Counted from the stretch's first letter, positions 21,968-32,786 are shown. The stretch is 64,000 bases of DNA from Plantago ovata (GCA_028274465.1 CM051458.1:17313566-17377565); one strand, 5' to 3'. Made by a program: numbers and translations. Notes: generated by a model from the sequence alone, not told the origin.

Positions 21968-22189
21968 CTAATAAGCTTCACTTATTTCAGTGTCAGCAAG
22001 CATTTTTCTTGCAGCTTCCTTTAGGGTGCGATTCTTCCTTTCAGCAACACCATTTTGTTGTGGTGTCCTTACTGAGGATAACTGATGTTGTATGCCTTTT
22101 GAAGTGCAATACTCATTTATGTACTGGTTCACAAACTCAGTACCATGGTCTGTTCTTATGAATTTTACCTTGTCATTTTTCATGACTTT
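21968..22189 (-). pseudogene. SIRE integrase core, second half
   Basis: On the minus strand this carries the second and third catalytic residues of the integrase: FIRTDHGTEFVNQ (D) and TPQQNGVAERKNR (E), followed by KEAARKMLADTE. It is separated from the first half (25317-25595) by CACTA-1. The TTT at 22187-22189 is one copy of that insertion's target duplication. A stop follows at about 21966. Confidence 0.85.
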
Positions 22190-22199
22190 CACTACAAGG

Positions 22200-22570
22200 A
22201 GGAAGGCCTTTAGCGACGGAACCATCCGTTGCTAAAGAAGGCCGATCGGTCGCTAATATTAGCTAGCGACCGATCGGTGTTTTTAGCGACGGATAAATTC
22301 GTCGTCGCTAAACCGTTGGTCACTAGCGAATTAGCGACCGATGAGTTTTCCGTCGCGAATTTGCGACGGATTAGCGACGGTTGACTTTTAGCAACCGATG
22401 AATTATCCGTCGCAAAAGTCACCGGACTTTTAGCGACGGATGAGTCTCATCGGTTGCTAAATGTTAGCAACGGAGGAGACTTATCCGTCGCTAAATGTCC
22501 GGGACCTTTAGCGACGGATAAGCTTATCCGTCGCTGAATATAGCGACGGATAAGCCGATCGGTTGCTAAA
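22200..22570. repeat. CACTA-1 left subterminal repeats
   Basis: Dense direct and inverted copies of TTAGCGACGGAT and ATCCGTCGCTAAA or their variants (GACCGATCGGTCGC), about one every 20-30 bases, ending in a T-rich run near 22566. Such subterminal motifs bind the element's TNPA-like protein in characterised CACTA elements. Confidence 0.8.
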
Positions 22571-22829
22571 TTGTTTTTTTTTTTTTAATTTTTTAGATAT
22601 AATAATGAGACCCAAAATCAAATGCAACCTGTTTAATTAAGCAACATGTTACAGAAATTCTATAGACCAAATAAACCAAAAAATAATCCAAAAAAATCAT
22701 AATAAATGTACCAAAACCCTCCATACATATAATAATAATCATACGTACACAATACTAATCCAAAATAATATCATAGTGTGCACAGTATTCATGTAGAAAA
22801 TAGTAAATAGAGTCGAAAAGGATAGGGGA

Positions 22830-24567
22830 TCATGGAGTAGGTGGATCCATCCCCAGCTTCGCATACAGCTGAGCAAACATAGTATCATATTGAGCCTGCT
22901 TCGCAGCTAGCCTCTTCACCTCCTCATCCCTCTCCTGCAACTGAAGTAAGAGGGCCTGCTCTCGAGCGGAAGCTGCTGCTGCTGAAGATGATGAAGATGT
23001 ACTGGCACGGGAACGACGAGTCGGCCTCGAGTCCAATTCAGGGACGACTGCTGCACTCCCCAGTCCCAAGCGACGGCCCTTCTCGTCTGGAGGATTCACC
23101 TCGAGGAAAATGGCATTCATTTCCTCAACAGTGAGATCCTGATCACGAATCCTGTCCTCGTAGGCCGTCTAAAATTATAAATCAAGAGTATAAGGTGTTA
23201 GTTATGTTGTTAATTAGTTATGAAATCATCAGTATTTAATAAACACATGTATTCTAGAACTTACCGCAATTGTTGTGGCCTCGTCACACAACCACTGTCC
23301 GTTCTTGGCCTTCTGAGATCTCGAGAACAAGGTGAATAGGAGACTCTGGTTATCCTTCAACTAAATGACACATGCATGAAAGCATCATATACTTAGTTTG
23401 AAAGTTCGAAATGCAAGTAAATAACAAGTATAATAATGATGAATTCACAAAGTTAATACACTTACCTTCTGCCTCACATGTGCTGTAGCGATCGACTCAG
23501 AGCCAAAACGGTGTGTCACCAGGGTAAGTGTCCCATCATTCGGCTGCTTCTTCCTGTTCTCAGTGTTCTGGTCAGCCTGCGCCTGGACTCTCTCGTTAGC
23601 CCAATACACCTTCCACGCCTCCCAAATTTCATCTCCGGGCCAATCACCGATACGTGGACGTTTATTTGTCCACAGTTTCTTCAGGTTATGAACCATGCAC
23701 TTGTAAAGGGCACTACCGTGAGAGTTGAAGCTCCACCAGAGATCCATCAGCAATGCTTTCGGAAGGAAGAATTCTTTCTACACAATTACAAATAAACATC
23801 GAAACACATACGTTGGTGAATACTTAAAAACATTCAAGTATAACAAGGGGAGCTAACATGTATCAAATATATAACAAGGGAAAACAACATCTATATTCAG
23901 GTATATCGGTGACTAACATATCGCCCAAGTTCAGTGGCTAACATACCACTCACATTGTCCTATATTTCACTAAAACAATGGTGACTAACATATCACCCAA
24001 GTACAGTGGCTAACATACCACTCACACAAAGTGGCTAACATACCACTCACAACACAAACAATTAGGTAATTAATGTACGATTATTAACTCACCCTCAGCT
24101 CCTCGAAGAGCTCTCCCTTAATTTGGTCCGGGATGCAATGCCACTGGCTGCCACCCTCTTGCGGTGGAACCATTCTGTTCCGTATTATCGCACTGAGTAC
24201 TTTAGCAGCGCGCTCCCCATACAACCTGTGAAGAACAGGTAAGTCAATAGTGACAAGGTTAGTTCGGTATATATATATATATATTAAAAGTTCGTAAATC
24301 AGTAATGCCTAATACTTACTTCTCTCCATTGGGGTAAAGGGCAGGGCGACCATTCCACATAAGACCATCTTTCGGCCTTTGAAAGGGACAACCGTCGTCT
24401 AGAACGTGGGCCCACAGGTCGTGGAGGGAGGAATGAGGAGTCGATCCCCTGCTCGACCCAGGTGGAGTCCGAAGAACAGTAGGGGAGCCCTGCACGGCGT
24501 CCTCTCCGTCGGTATCATCCCTCTGGGACTGCGGGGTCAGGTAACGTGGCCTCCTGGGTCGTGGCAT
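22830..24567 (-). CDS. CACTA-1 accessory gene (Transposase_24-like), spliced
   Basis: Minus strand, ATG at 24567 (MPRPRRPRYLTPQSQR). Likely exons are 24567-24320 (donor GTAAGT), 24225-24093 (donor GTGAGT), about 23778-23466, about 23361-23263 and about 23170-22830. Exon 1 ends with DGLMWNGRPALYPNGEK. Exon 3 encodes VHNLKKLWTNKRPRIGDWPG and YWANERVQAQADQNTENRKK, followed by THRFGSESIATAHVRQ. Exon 5 ends with an Ala/Ser-rich patch and a charged helix (LLQLQERDEEVKRLAAKQ), then LGMDPPTP and stop. The overall pattern is that of plant Ptta/En/Spm (PF03004) proteins. The role would be binding of the element ends. The exon borders are inferred by eye; the plus-strand paralogue in CACTA-2 supports them. 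Confidence 0.65.
23903..24056. repeat. Minisatellite in a CACTA-1 gene intron
   Basis: Repeats of GTGGCTAACATACCAC (three or more copies) alternate with GTGACTAACATATC(A/G)CC, each an interrupted palindrome, lying in the intron between exons 2 and 3. The same array in reverse orientation occurs at the same place in CACTA-2 (63090-63262). Confidence 0.7.
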
Positions 24568-24924
24568 CTGCAATACAAAGATCCGTGTTAGTACATACAC
24601 AATTGAATATAAAACATGTAAAACATGTAAAGTCATTAAGAGATAAAGTAATGAACATTTTTTTATTATATGCCTGATAGATAAGTCTAATCTAAGTCTA
24701 ATCTAACTACCTAGTACTAATTCACGTACCCTCTATAATCTACTCTGGTTGTAAGTCGATGAAAACATCATCATGCACCTGAATAACTTCGATTTGACAC
24801 CAAGATTGGAAGAAATGATGGAGTATAAGGGAAGATTGGAATTGGAGAGAAGAAGTGAGAAGAATGGAGAAGAAGAGAGCAGAGAGCAGAAATGAGTTTC
24901 CGTTGCTCGTTCGCCGGTCAAGAA

Positions 24925-25295
24925 CACATCTTCAGCGACGGATGACCATCCGTCGCTAACCAGCGACCGACCGATCGCTAAATAGCGACGGATGATGTCA
25001 TCCGTCGCTATATTTCAAAAGCCTTTTTCCTTTTTTTTCCTGGGTCAACGTTTAGCGACCGATGACTCATCGGTCGCTAAATAGCGACGGATGACGTCCA
25101 TCGGTCGCAGAGTACAGCGACCGATGATTCATTCGTCGCTAAATAGCGACCGATGAGTCATCGGTCGCAAATACTCCACGCCCTAATACGAATTGAGTTG
25201 GTCCGTCGCTAGGGGCAATTGATCCGTCGCTAATTGACCGATCGGTCGCTAATATTAGCGACGGATCGATCGGTCGCTAATAGTGGTTGCTGATT
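24925..25295. repeat. CACTA-1 right subterminal repeats
   Basis: Multiple palindromic units such as AGCGACGGATGATGTCATCC and AGCGACCGATGAGTCATCGG between the gene's promoter side and the right terminus. They have the same word as at the left end. The promoter of the minus-strand gene probably lies between this array and 24567. Confidence 0.75.
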
Positions 25296-25316
25296 TCTGG
25301 TTTTCTTGTAGTGTTT

Positions 25317-25595
25317 AAGCTTATTCAGCAAGTTAGATATTTCAGTCCTTGTTTCAGACTTGTGCTTGATAAATACTACGCAAGTGAATCTTATATAGTC
25401 ATCTACCACCACCAGACCATACTTCTTACCAGCATAGCTTGTTGAAGAAGATTCAAACAAGTCCATGTGCAAGAGTTGTGAAGGTTTTGTAGTTGACGGT
25501 ACTGCCTTGTTCATAAAAGAAGATTTGGTTTTCTTTCCTTGCTGACATGCATTGCAAACACCATCCTTCCTTGAAAGTAACCTTAGGTAATCCAA
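25317..25595 (-). pseudogene. SIRE integrase core, first half
   Basis: On the minus strand it carries the zinc-binding end (CNACQQGKKTKSSF), then LLHMDLFESSSTSYAGKKYGLVVVDDY with the first catalytic D, and KHKSETRTEISNLLN. The open frame then runs into CACTA-1 at 25313. Taking out CACTA-1 and one TTT copy leaves the frame continuous with 22189. It overlaps the preceding frame (26031-25453), indicating a frameshift near 25590. Confidence 0.85.
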
Positions 25596-26100
25596 CTACA
25601 AGTGCCTTTTTAGACATCTTATTCAGCGTCTTGAAGTTTAGGTGACTTGTTCGTTTATGCCATAACCATGCTTTTTCAGCAAGGCAATCATGATCTGAGA
25701 CAAGGCATTTTTCAACGATTGCTGAAGACCAATCTACAGTGTACAAACCTCCTGTTCTTCTAGCAACCATAATAACCTTCTTTGTCTCAAAGTCTATAAT
25801 TTTACATTCATCACTTTGGATTTTGATGAAGTATCCTTTAACAGCGAATTGACTCATCCTGATAAGGTTAAACTTAAGATTTTTGACATAAAGAACTCCC
25901 GAAATGGTAATGCATCCTAACTTCACGTCACCATAACCTTTTGTAGAACCAAAGCCTCCACCAGCAAACCTTATTGTTGGACCTTTAGACCACCGTGTAT
26001 AGTTTATAAGGTTTTTCTTGTTGCCCGTCATGTGCTTTCCACAACCAATGTCAAAGTGTCAGATTGCATTATTTGTCTCCGTGGCTGAAGTCTGCACAAT
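25453..26100 (-). pseudogene. SIRE protease and GAG-pre-integrase
   Basis: The frame starts MTGNKKNLINY directly after the protease active site. Upstream of it the minus strand reads FDIGCGKHMTG, in which I replaces the usual S or T of D-S-G, with an in-frame stop two residues before. GDVKLGC..ISGVLYVKNLKFNLIRMSQF is the normal protease body. The segment LAEKAWLWHKRTSHLNFKTLNKMSKK is GAG-pre-integrase, with H-to-R loss in the LWHRRLGH motif region. The copy is inactive. Confidence 0.8.
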
Positions 26101-26114
26101 AAAGAGCAAACAAG

Positions 26115-27584
26115 TTAATTATCCAATATTGGATGTCCATTAACATGTTCAAGAATGCGTCCAGTGGAAACCCAAGTCTTAAGTTTTTCAACTTTGACTT
26201 GTTTTCTACTTGCTGAGGAACTAGAAGGTTTTGAGCCGAAAGACTTTTGATTAGTGTTGATCAAATCCACTTTCTGATGTGGTGTCTTGCTCGGTTGACC
26301 TTTCTGCTGAACATACTCAGTAAGTTCTTTTCTGGCAAGGTTCCTTCTAGTCCTAGCATTTTGAGTTTTGTCAGAACTCTTAGGCTTGGTTTTATTCATC
26401 TCTTTGATGTATCTTTGCTTAATTTGCTTATACTCATGAAAAAGTTGACTTTGCTTGGTTTTGAAACCGAGTCCACTTTTCGGAGAATGCTGAGCTTTTG
26501 TCTCAGCAACCTTACTTGATTCAGGTTTGTCAGCAAAGGTCTTCTGATTACTTTTAGTAATCTTGGCTTTTGACTTAACAAATTGCTTTTCAGCAACTTG
26601 TTTGGCAGAATGCTTTGTAGCATCCTTTTTCTTAACAGTTTGCTTTTCAGCAACCTGTTTACCTTTTAAAGTCTTGTTACTTTGAGTAGCAACAGCGGGC
26701 TTTAAGGTCGTAGGTACTTGATTGCATTTTTCAGCAACCTTAGATTGACCAATCTGATAGAGTTCTAGTTGACCACTATCAGTTGCGCGTACAAAGGTAA
26801 TTGGTGATTTGTCTTTACTCAAGATTATTACGTCATCACCTTCATACGTTGCACCTAAACCTTCTTTCTGAGATGGATCTCTCAGATAAGAGTTTAGTTC
26901 AGTCAGCGTATTACTTGCATCAACATAAGATTTGAAATTGATTTTCATCTTTTTCATTTCTTGTATTTCAGCAAGTAACTTTAGAATTGAGGACTGGTAC
27001 TCTTCCAATTCTATTGCCATTTGAGAATTCTTCTTTGTAGCTTCAGCAATCAACTTCTTGAGATGCAATATTTCAGCATCCTTCTTTGCTGACTCTTCTT
27101 TCAACAAGACGTACTTTTCAGTAGTTTGTTTGGTTAGAGTTTTAGCATTCTGTAGTTTCTCTTGTTGTTTGCTCAGAGTTTTCTCAAATCTTTCGATTTC
27201 TCCTTGAATTCTATCAAGGTCAATATCATCTTCACTTTCTGAGTCAGAGTCAAAGGTAGGACTGTTTACCTGACCGGCCATGAGGCAGAATTCGTAGTTT
27301 GACACATCTGGATAAGCTTCCATAGCTATTCCACATACTTCCTTGCCAATCTCTACGTCAAGAGTGGTTTCTTCTTCTTCAGTGTCTGAGCTCTCTACCT
27401 CACTGTCTAAAGAGCTAGTATCAATGCACAACGCATCGATTTTTTCTTGAAGCTTCTTCCTTTTTTCAGCAATAAAAGCCCTTTTGAACTTCTTCTTCTT
27501 TTCACCAGATTTACCTTTCAGCAAAGGACAATTTGCTTTGAAGTGTCCAGGATTTTTTGCAGTAAAAACAAAGATCATTTCCAA
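26115..27584 (-). pseudogene. SIRE gag, C-terminal coiled-coil part
   Basis: A 489-codon minus frame. It starts inside the zinc knuckle (NPGHFKANCPL), then has basic and acidic segments (SLDSEVESSDTEEEETT) and a long coiled-coil-like helix (about residues 125-215; repeated E/K/L heptads such as ERFEKTLSKQQEKLQNAKTL). It ends with a Lys/Gln-rich tail in which VAEKQ and similar words recur. SIRE gag proteins usually have this long C-terminal extension. The first half of the knuckle (CFYCKK) is in the frame ending at 27511, so a one- or two-base indel cuts the zinc finger. Confidence 0.8.
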
Positions 27585-28537
27585 CTGCTGGTTCTTCAGA
27601 GGAATTTGCTTGCTGAGCCTGCTTGTTCAGCGAGCTAGCCTCATTCTTGTATTTATGGTAGTTGTTACCAAGATGCTTTTTCAGCTTCTCTTTTTCTTTT
27701 CGCCTTTCAAGTTCCTTACTGATGAATTTCTTCATGTTTTTAACAACTAAAGCATTTTCATCAGCAGTCTCTTTATCATTCTTCTTTTCAGAAGATGACG
27801 GCTTTGTAGCAAGAGCAATGTTTTGCGATTTTTCAGCAAACACATTTTCTCTTTGCTTTGTCTCTTAGTTGACAGTAGCGAGATGAGAGAACAACTCTGT
27901 AGGTGTGATGTTTCGTTATTCCTTGATTATAATGGAAATTCTGAGTATGGATCCACTCTTGGTTCAGACTTCTAATAATGGTTTTCACCTTCTCAGAATC
28001 TGAGTAAAGATTTCCAACTCCTAAGGCAGCCATCTCACTTACTAGAGTTGTGAATCTGAAATCCAAATCTTCCAGTGACTCCTTTGTACCTTGTTTAAAG
28101 TTCTGGAAGTTTAACTTCAGCACTTCGAGTTTGTTTTCCCTAGTTTTGTCAGATCCAGCGCAAAGATATTGAACCATTTTTCAAGCTTCCTTATCAGTTT
28201 TGGCACCCCACAGTTTGCATTGTATAGTATCCGGAGTTGATCGAATGATGATGTTTCTTGCTTGGCCATCAAGACGGAATCTTTTCGCTTCGTCGGAAGT
28301 CCATTCCTCTCTTGGTTTTGGAACGGCAATGTTAACCGGTTCTCCTATGATAGTTTCCTTACCAGCGGTATCCGTGGTTTTGTGAGGAAAGCTTCTCTCA
28401 AGTTTAGTGATCTTGATAGGTCCATCATTTATGACAGTGACCATTTCATCACTAATGGCCTCAAGATGTAGAATCATGTTGTTTCGCCATTTTTCATAGT
28501 TTTCCAGCTTCAGCAAGGGAGCGTCTCCTAAAGACAT
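27511..28537 (-). pseudogene. SIRE gag, N-terminal and capsid part, frameshifted
   Basis: The gag starts at ATG 28537: MSLGDAPLLKLENYEKWRNN, the equivalent of the P-x-L-x-G-x-NY-x-W start of copia gags. Three successive frames follow (28537-28181, 28177-27833 and 27843-27511). The second has the capsid signature LEVLKLNFQNFKQGTKESLEDLDFRF..LVSEMAALG and VKTIIRSLNQEW. The third has a basic region ending in CFYCKK, the first half of the zinc knuckle. Breaks at about 28179 and 27840 leave the gene non-functional. Confidence 0.8.
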
Positions 28538-28634
28538 CCTGTCAGCAAAAGACTACCAAACTGATCAAGTGAGAGTGATTTACGGAAAGCACCTAAGGGG
28601 ATCTCGGTTCAGTGCTGAAGCTTAAAGAACCTCC

Positions 28635-28647
28635 AGCTCTGATACCA
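28635..28647 (-). other. SIRE primer binding site
   Basis: On the minus strand TGGTATCAGAGCT follows two bases after the LTR end (GGGACCAACA). It is complementary to initiator methionine tRNA, as in other copia elements. Confidence 0.9.
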
Positions 28648-28649
28648 CT

Positions 28650-29531
28650 TGTTGGTCCCTTTAAACAACAAGAAAAGACTAGGGGGAGTGAATAGTCTTT
28701 TCAAACTTTCGTCGTTTAAAAACTTTCTCAGCAAATACTAGTTACTTTTCAGCAACGAGTTTTACTGGTACTTTAAAAACAGAGTGTAGAAGTCTTTATA
28801 CAATAAGTGCTTTTCAGTAAGTGCTAGTTTCAGCAAGTGAGCAGAGTGACAGTGTACAGATAGATAAGCTTGTTGAAAACTAAATGCAGTAAAGTAAATC
28901 GCACAAACACTTTTATAGTGGTATCTGAGAGTGGCGTAATCTCTCAACTAATCCACTTTGTCCTTTCTATGACTGAATCCACTAGTCTTCATGTTCTGCG
29001 CATGCTTACTTTTGCATTTAATGTTCTTTTGAATGAAATTCAAATGTGAACGTTGGAGCGCAAATGCAAGTACTTTCAGCAAGGAGGTCACATATGTATT
29101 TCAGCAAGCGGTTAGTCTCAGTTTCAGCAAGCACAACCTACTCTGTCATATAGATTTTCACTTATGCAAGTTGTTGCTGAAATTTCCACTTTCTGAGCAA
29201 CATGTGCCTTTGTAGATACCATCTTCAGAAATCTTCTTAAGTCTTCAGTGTTCGAATTCTTCAAGTTTCTGAATGGTTCTAGTGCTTCAATAGTTCATTT
29301 GTAAAAACAAAGTACATGATCAGCAAACTAAAGCACCTAACTAGTACCTACACTAAGTCTTCAGCAAACGTTCCTCGTTTATAATGTCCTTAAAATTCTA
29401 AATTCCTATGAACCTTAAGAGTACTAGTTACTGGACTTTCCTTAATTTAGCATGGTTAATTGCTCATCAAACTTTACAAGTTTCCTGACACTTAACAAAC
29501 GTAAAACTGAACCCAAAATGAGATACAAACA
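28650..29531 (-). mobile_element. SIRE 5' LTR
   Basis: The inner border is firm: minus strand ...GGGACCAACA at 28650, next to the primer site. The outer border at 29531 (TGTTTGTATCTC on the minus strand) is my best guess from the TG/CA rule and from the change to B3-intron sequence. No second copy is present in the window to confirm it. TTCAGCAA words are frequent. Confidence 0.6.
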
Positions 29532-29748
29532 TGCATTAAAATCGGGGAAAGCTACTAATTGAAAAAGCAGTGGAAGAATATAATCAAAAATATGGCAGCG
29601 TACTATGAATCGAAACAACCGATATCGGAGAACAACGACAACGAAATATATGTAAGACAGGCAGATTAAAGCGAAACCCTAATAAAAAAAACGAGATGTA
29701 GCTCATATACACAGGGAGCTCGAGGAAAATGTATAGCGCGACACATAC

Positions 29749-29823
29749 CACCCTGTTGTCCTCCAAATCGTCGACAATTCTGTAGAAACTGTCAAATATG
29801 GAATTTGGATGTTGAGCAGCCAT
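29749..29823 (-). pseudogene. Orphan first exon of a third B3 gene
   Basis: Minus strand ATG at 29823, 25 codons (MAAQHPNSIFDSFYRIVDDL...), then donor GTATGTG. It matches in length, splice position and residues (SFYRxxxDLExNR) the first exons at 32712-32786 and 33251-33322. After 217 bases of intron the SIRE LTR begins. Exons 2-4 are absent from the window unless they lie beyond the transposon nest, so this copy was broken by insertion into intron 1. Confidence 0.75.
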
Positions 29824-30258
29824 GAGTTGATCAGCTCGGATGTTTGGAAAGTGACAAAGGGGGAGAAATTTATTCGGAGAAATTGAAGGCTCGAAATTGG
29901 ATAAGGTTGGTGGAAGGTAGTTTATATGGTACAAAACAAATTGGTTACTAAGGTAGGTAGTAGTCATAATGTACTCTAGTTCAGTGGACTGGTTGAATGT
30001 GTTATATATAGGTGTGCTGACATGATTATAAAGACATGTCTATTGCAACACACGGATGGCTATACAAGGGATTTAAAAAAAAGAAGGAATAAACATTATA
30101 AAGAGGACCCCCTATAAAGAGAAAATATGTAATAAACAAATGTATGTACGATTGTGGTGTAGGATTAACGGTAACTCCGAGCTACGTATATACTGATGTG
30201 TTGTTGATGTCCACCACGGCTGAACAATTGGCGAACTTTCACTTTCGGTCACCCAAAT

Positions 30259-30260
30259 GC

Positions 30261-30324
<64 letters not shown>
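30259..30324. repeat. (AT)n(GT)n microsatellite
   Basis: A compound run of about 22 AT dinucleotides broken by one AC, followed by twelve GT units. It lies in the B3 island between the orphan exon and the minus-strand gene. Confidence 0.95.
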
Positions 30325-31419
30325 CATCCTTTACTAATTAACTGCACATTGAATATCCATTTTATTATTTTGCTAATAAGTGAAGAAGGTCATCCAAGGG
30401 ACTCGGTATGAAATGAATAGTGTAGTTGGCAAATCAATGTCCAACCAAAATGTTCTATGCTATCCAGTAGGCCAAATGACACGGTTTAAACTAGTATAGT
30501 AGTTGCCTCTAATGTGCTATCCAAGCAGTATATAGGGTACCCCATAAACTATTGCCTGGCATAATTATATGTGGAGGGAGCCTGGAATAATTATATGTGA
30601 AGTGTCAGTGTACGTTGTGGGTATATGTGGAGGTAGCCTGGGACTATATGTGTAATATAAGGTGATTCATGTTCCAATCAGGGTTCGGGTAGTGCATTTG
30701 TGTAGAGAACAACTAACATGTCCACCAATGAAAAGATGTAGCATCGAACACCTCTTGAGGCTCAAGTTATAACCAACTTTGATGGGATGTATGTATCTGA
30801 TGCCGGCATATGTGGGGCTACTCCAACTCCTATTTGTCGCCCTCGATTAATATGAATTTTGGTAGCTCACTATGAAGGAGAAGTGTTTGAAATGCAAACA
30901 TAACTTTGATGGCAAAAACATGTCTATTGAATGTAGCCGTTGAAAAGTTGTGGCCATGGTTAGTAAGCCAACTTAGACGTTCTTTAATTATTGCGTGCTT
31001 TATTAGCTCGCATAGTTAAATTGAGTAAGAAGGCGTCTAGTTCATGTGTGAATTTGGGTGATATATATTTGTGATTATATTTAAATGTAAACGGACCTTG
31101 ATAAATGAGCATGGATTAAGTTAGGATATTATGAACAAAAAAAAATGTACTCCGGTACAGCACCCTAGTATGACTGATTGGGCTGACATGATAATATGTA
31201 CAAAAGTGCAGTCAAATGATAGGGACTACAAGGTAGTTTGATAACTACATCTGGCACTTGACAAAACAAAAAAGGCCATGGCATTTTTAGGGCAGAAGTC
31301 AGCGAACAAAAAAAATACCAGCCATCAAAGTGGAAAGCTGATAGATTACATAGCCAGTTAACAAATACAGTAGTTCTTAAGCGAATTATATATAGATAGT
31401 TAGACAGGGGTGTAGTCAA
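30325..31419. other. Intergenic, no supported gene
   Basis: About 1.1 kb of AT-rich sequence downstream of the minus-strand B3 gene. Short frames with many stops are seen around 30700-30960 on the plus strand. I do not recognise them and do not call a gene. Confidence 0.6.
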
Positions 31420-32786
31420 TCAGTAACGCATAAAAATTGCTTGCCATTTGAGATTCGTTCCACTATCAGCTAGGAGCAGACACTTGTCCCCAGGCTTAAG
31501 CTTATTGTCATAAGCGAAGGCATTCCATCCGTAACAAATTCGTGCTCCATATAAAGTATTAGTGCACCTAACAGGCCATCTTCTAGGTCCTGTTGTATAT
31601 AATACAACTTCATGCTCTTCCCGGCTCCATCGGAGGTGGGCGTTTGCGAATGCAGAAGGAATAGGCTGCATCAGATGGAGTTAGGCAAATGATTTGGCAA
31701 CGATAAACACATGTAACGAAAGTTGAAGACGGTTAAATAGCTTACAACGGTGCAGTGCGCAGCATTATAACCAAGCTCAATTTCGATCATGCAGTGAGTC
31801 ACACGGGGATAAACTGTTCCCGATGGCTGTTCAAATGGGCTGACTGGCTGAGGTCCTGTGCTGGTGCCTACAGATGTAAGTGAACAGAGTTATGCTAATG
31901 CGACCTATAGCAGTTAGGCCTAACTGTAGTATGAGTGAACATAGATTTATATGAATATTTCTGTAGTTCAATAACGAATAATGTGGAGTACCAGTAGGTT
32001 GGATATCTGGAGGGCCAAGTTTGAGAACACAGAAACTGTCGTAAAAACCAACAAATACATCTAACGTGAGTGTGATTGCATAGTAGAATACAACCATGTC
32101 CTTCGGCTGCAGTTTGCATGCTGATCGGAAAGTGGCCCATCCTTTCGTGAAATAATGAGAACCATTAAGCTCCTCGACAGATACACGGTACCTGCCAGAT
32201 GGGTATGAGCACAGATATACAGATGTTGGTATGACGGGAAAATTATCAGTGACAAACGCAGCAAGTATTAGCTGTGGGGACCAAAGAAAAGAAAAGGGCG
32301 CAACAATGAGAGGGGGGTGGGGGGTTAAATGGCGAGAAAATGGCTTGTGCGCTCACAATTAACATTTTAACTATACTATACCTAAAAAAAAAATGATCAA
32401 CTTAGTCATTAGAATTATATCAGACAACTGAATACCATGGTCAATTTCATAATATACAAACTTGTTGGAATGAGACAATAGAAATCAGTAGCTAAAAATA
32501 CTGATGGGCAAAATAACACCGGAAGCAAACAAAATACGGAAATTGATTAGCATGCACGGCCATGTCGAACAAGTTTACTATACTAGCATCCACAAATTAC
32601 ATATAATAATCAACATATTACTAAAACCTTACAGAAACATACCAAAAAAGCTATGGCTTAAGCGTTATATAGAAATGCGTTGCAAAGGAATTAACTAAAT
32701 AAGCAACTAACCATCCTGTTGGCCTCAAGATCGTGAATGTTGCGGTAGAACCCTCTGAAATTCGTTATTGGATGAGGAACCTCCAT
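31420..32786 (-). CDS. REM-like B3-domain protein, four exons
   Basis: Minus strand, exons 32786-32712, 32271-31992, 31867-31746 and 31665-31420 (stop TGA), about 240 residues. The phases agree (0, 1, 0), and donors and acceptors are GT/AG. Exon 1 gives MEVPHPITNFRGFYRNIHDL. Exon 2 holds a B3 DNA-binding fold: LILAAFVTDNFPVIP, YRVSVEEL, HYFTKGWATFRSACKL and DMVVFYY. Exon 4 holds a second B3-like unit: PIPSAFANAHLRW, RWPVRC, ICYGWNAFAYDNKLKPGDKCLL and WQAIFMRY. Plant REM proteins are nuclear DNA-binding factors, many with reproductive roles, but the target here is unknown. It lies head to head with the plus-strand paralogue, 464 bases away. No stop or frameshift interrupts it, so it may be a live gene. 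Confidence 0.78.

Larger units (their letters stand above)
22190..25313 (-). mobile_element. CACTA-1 DNA transposon (En/Spm class), 3.1 kb
   Basis: The left end is CACTACAAGGAGGAAGG at 22190; the right end is CACTACAAGAAAACCAG reading inward from 25313. A 3-bp duplication TTT (22187-22189 and 25314-25316) matches the CACTA superfamily rule. Both ends carry arrays of AGCGACSGAT palindromes. One spliced gene on the minus strand encodes a plant En/Spm-type accessory (Transposase_24-like) protein. No TNP2-type transposase is present, so the copy is non-autonomous. It splits the SIRE integrase and is therefore younger than that element. Confidence 0.92.
18199..29531 (-). mobile_element. SIRE-like Ty1/copia element, nested and truncated
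   Basis: Minus-strand order: LTR (29531-28650), initiator-Met primer site, gag, protease, integrase (split by CACTA-1), reverse transcriptase and RNase H, then a spacer and an extra ORF cut at 18198. Motifs in reverse transcriptase ([32 protein letters not shown]) are those of the SIRE/Maximus lineage. The 3' LTR is not seen; it should lie beyond the copia insertion. The 5' LTR sits in the first intron of a B3 gene (exon at 29749-29823). Confidence 0.85.

Noticed and set aside
22200-22570. Regular short palindromic repeats that could be mistaken for a CRISPR array
   Set aside because: The spacing is irregular, the repeats vary and occur in both orientations, and they sit at a CACTA terminus in a plant genome.
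30144-30341. ORFs over the AT/GT microsatellite
   Set aside because: Low-complexity translation with no gene features.
30690-30960. Possible pseudogene on the plus strand (short frames such as NFDGMYVSDAGICGATPTP)
   Set aside because: Multiple stops and no family that I can name.
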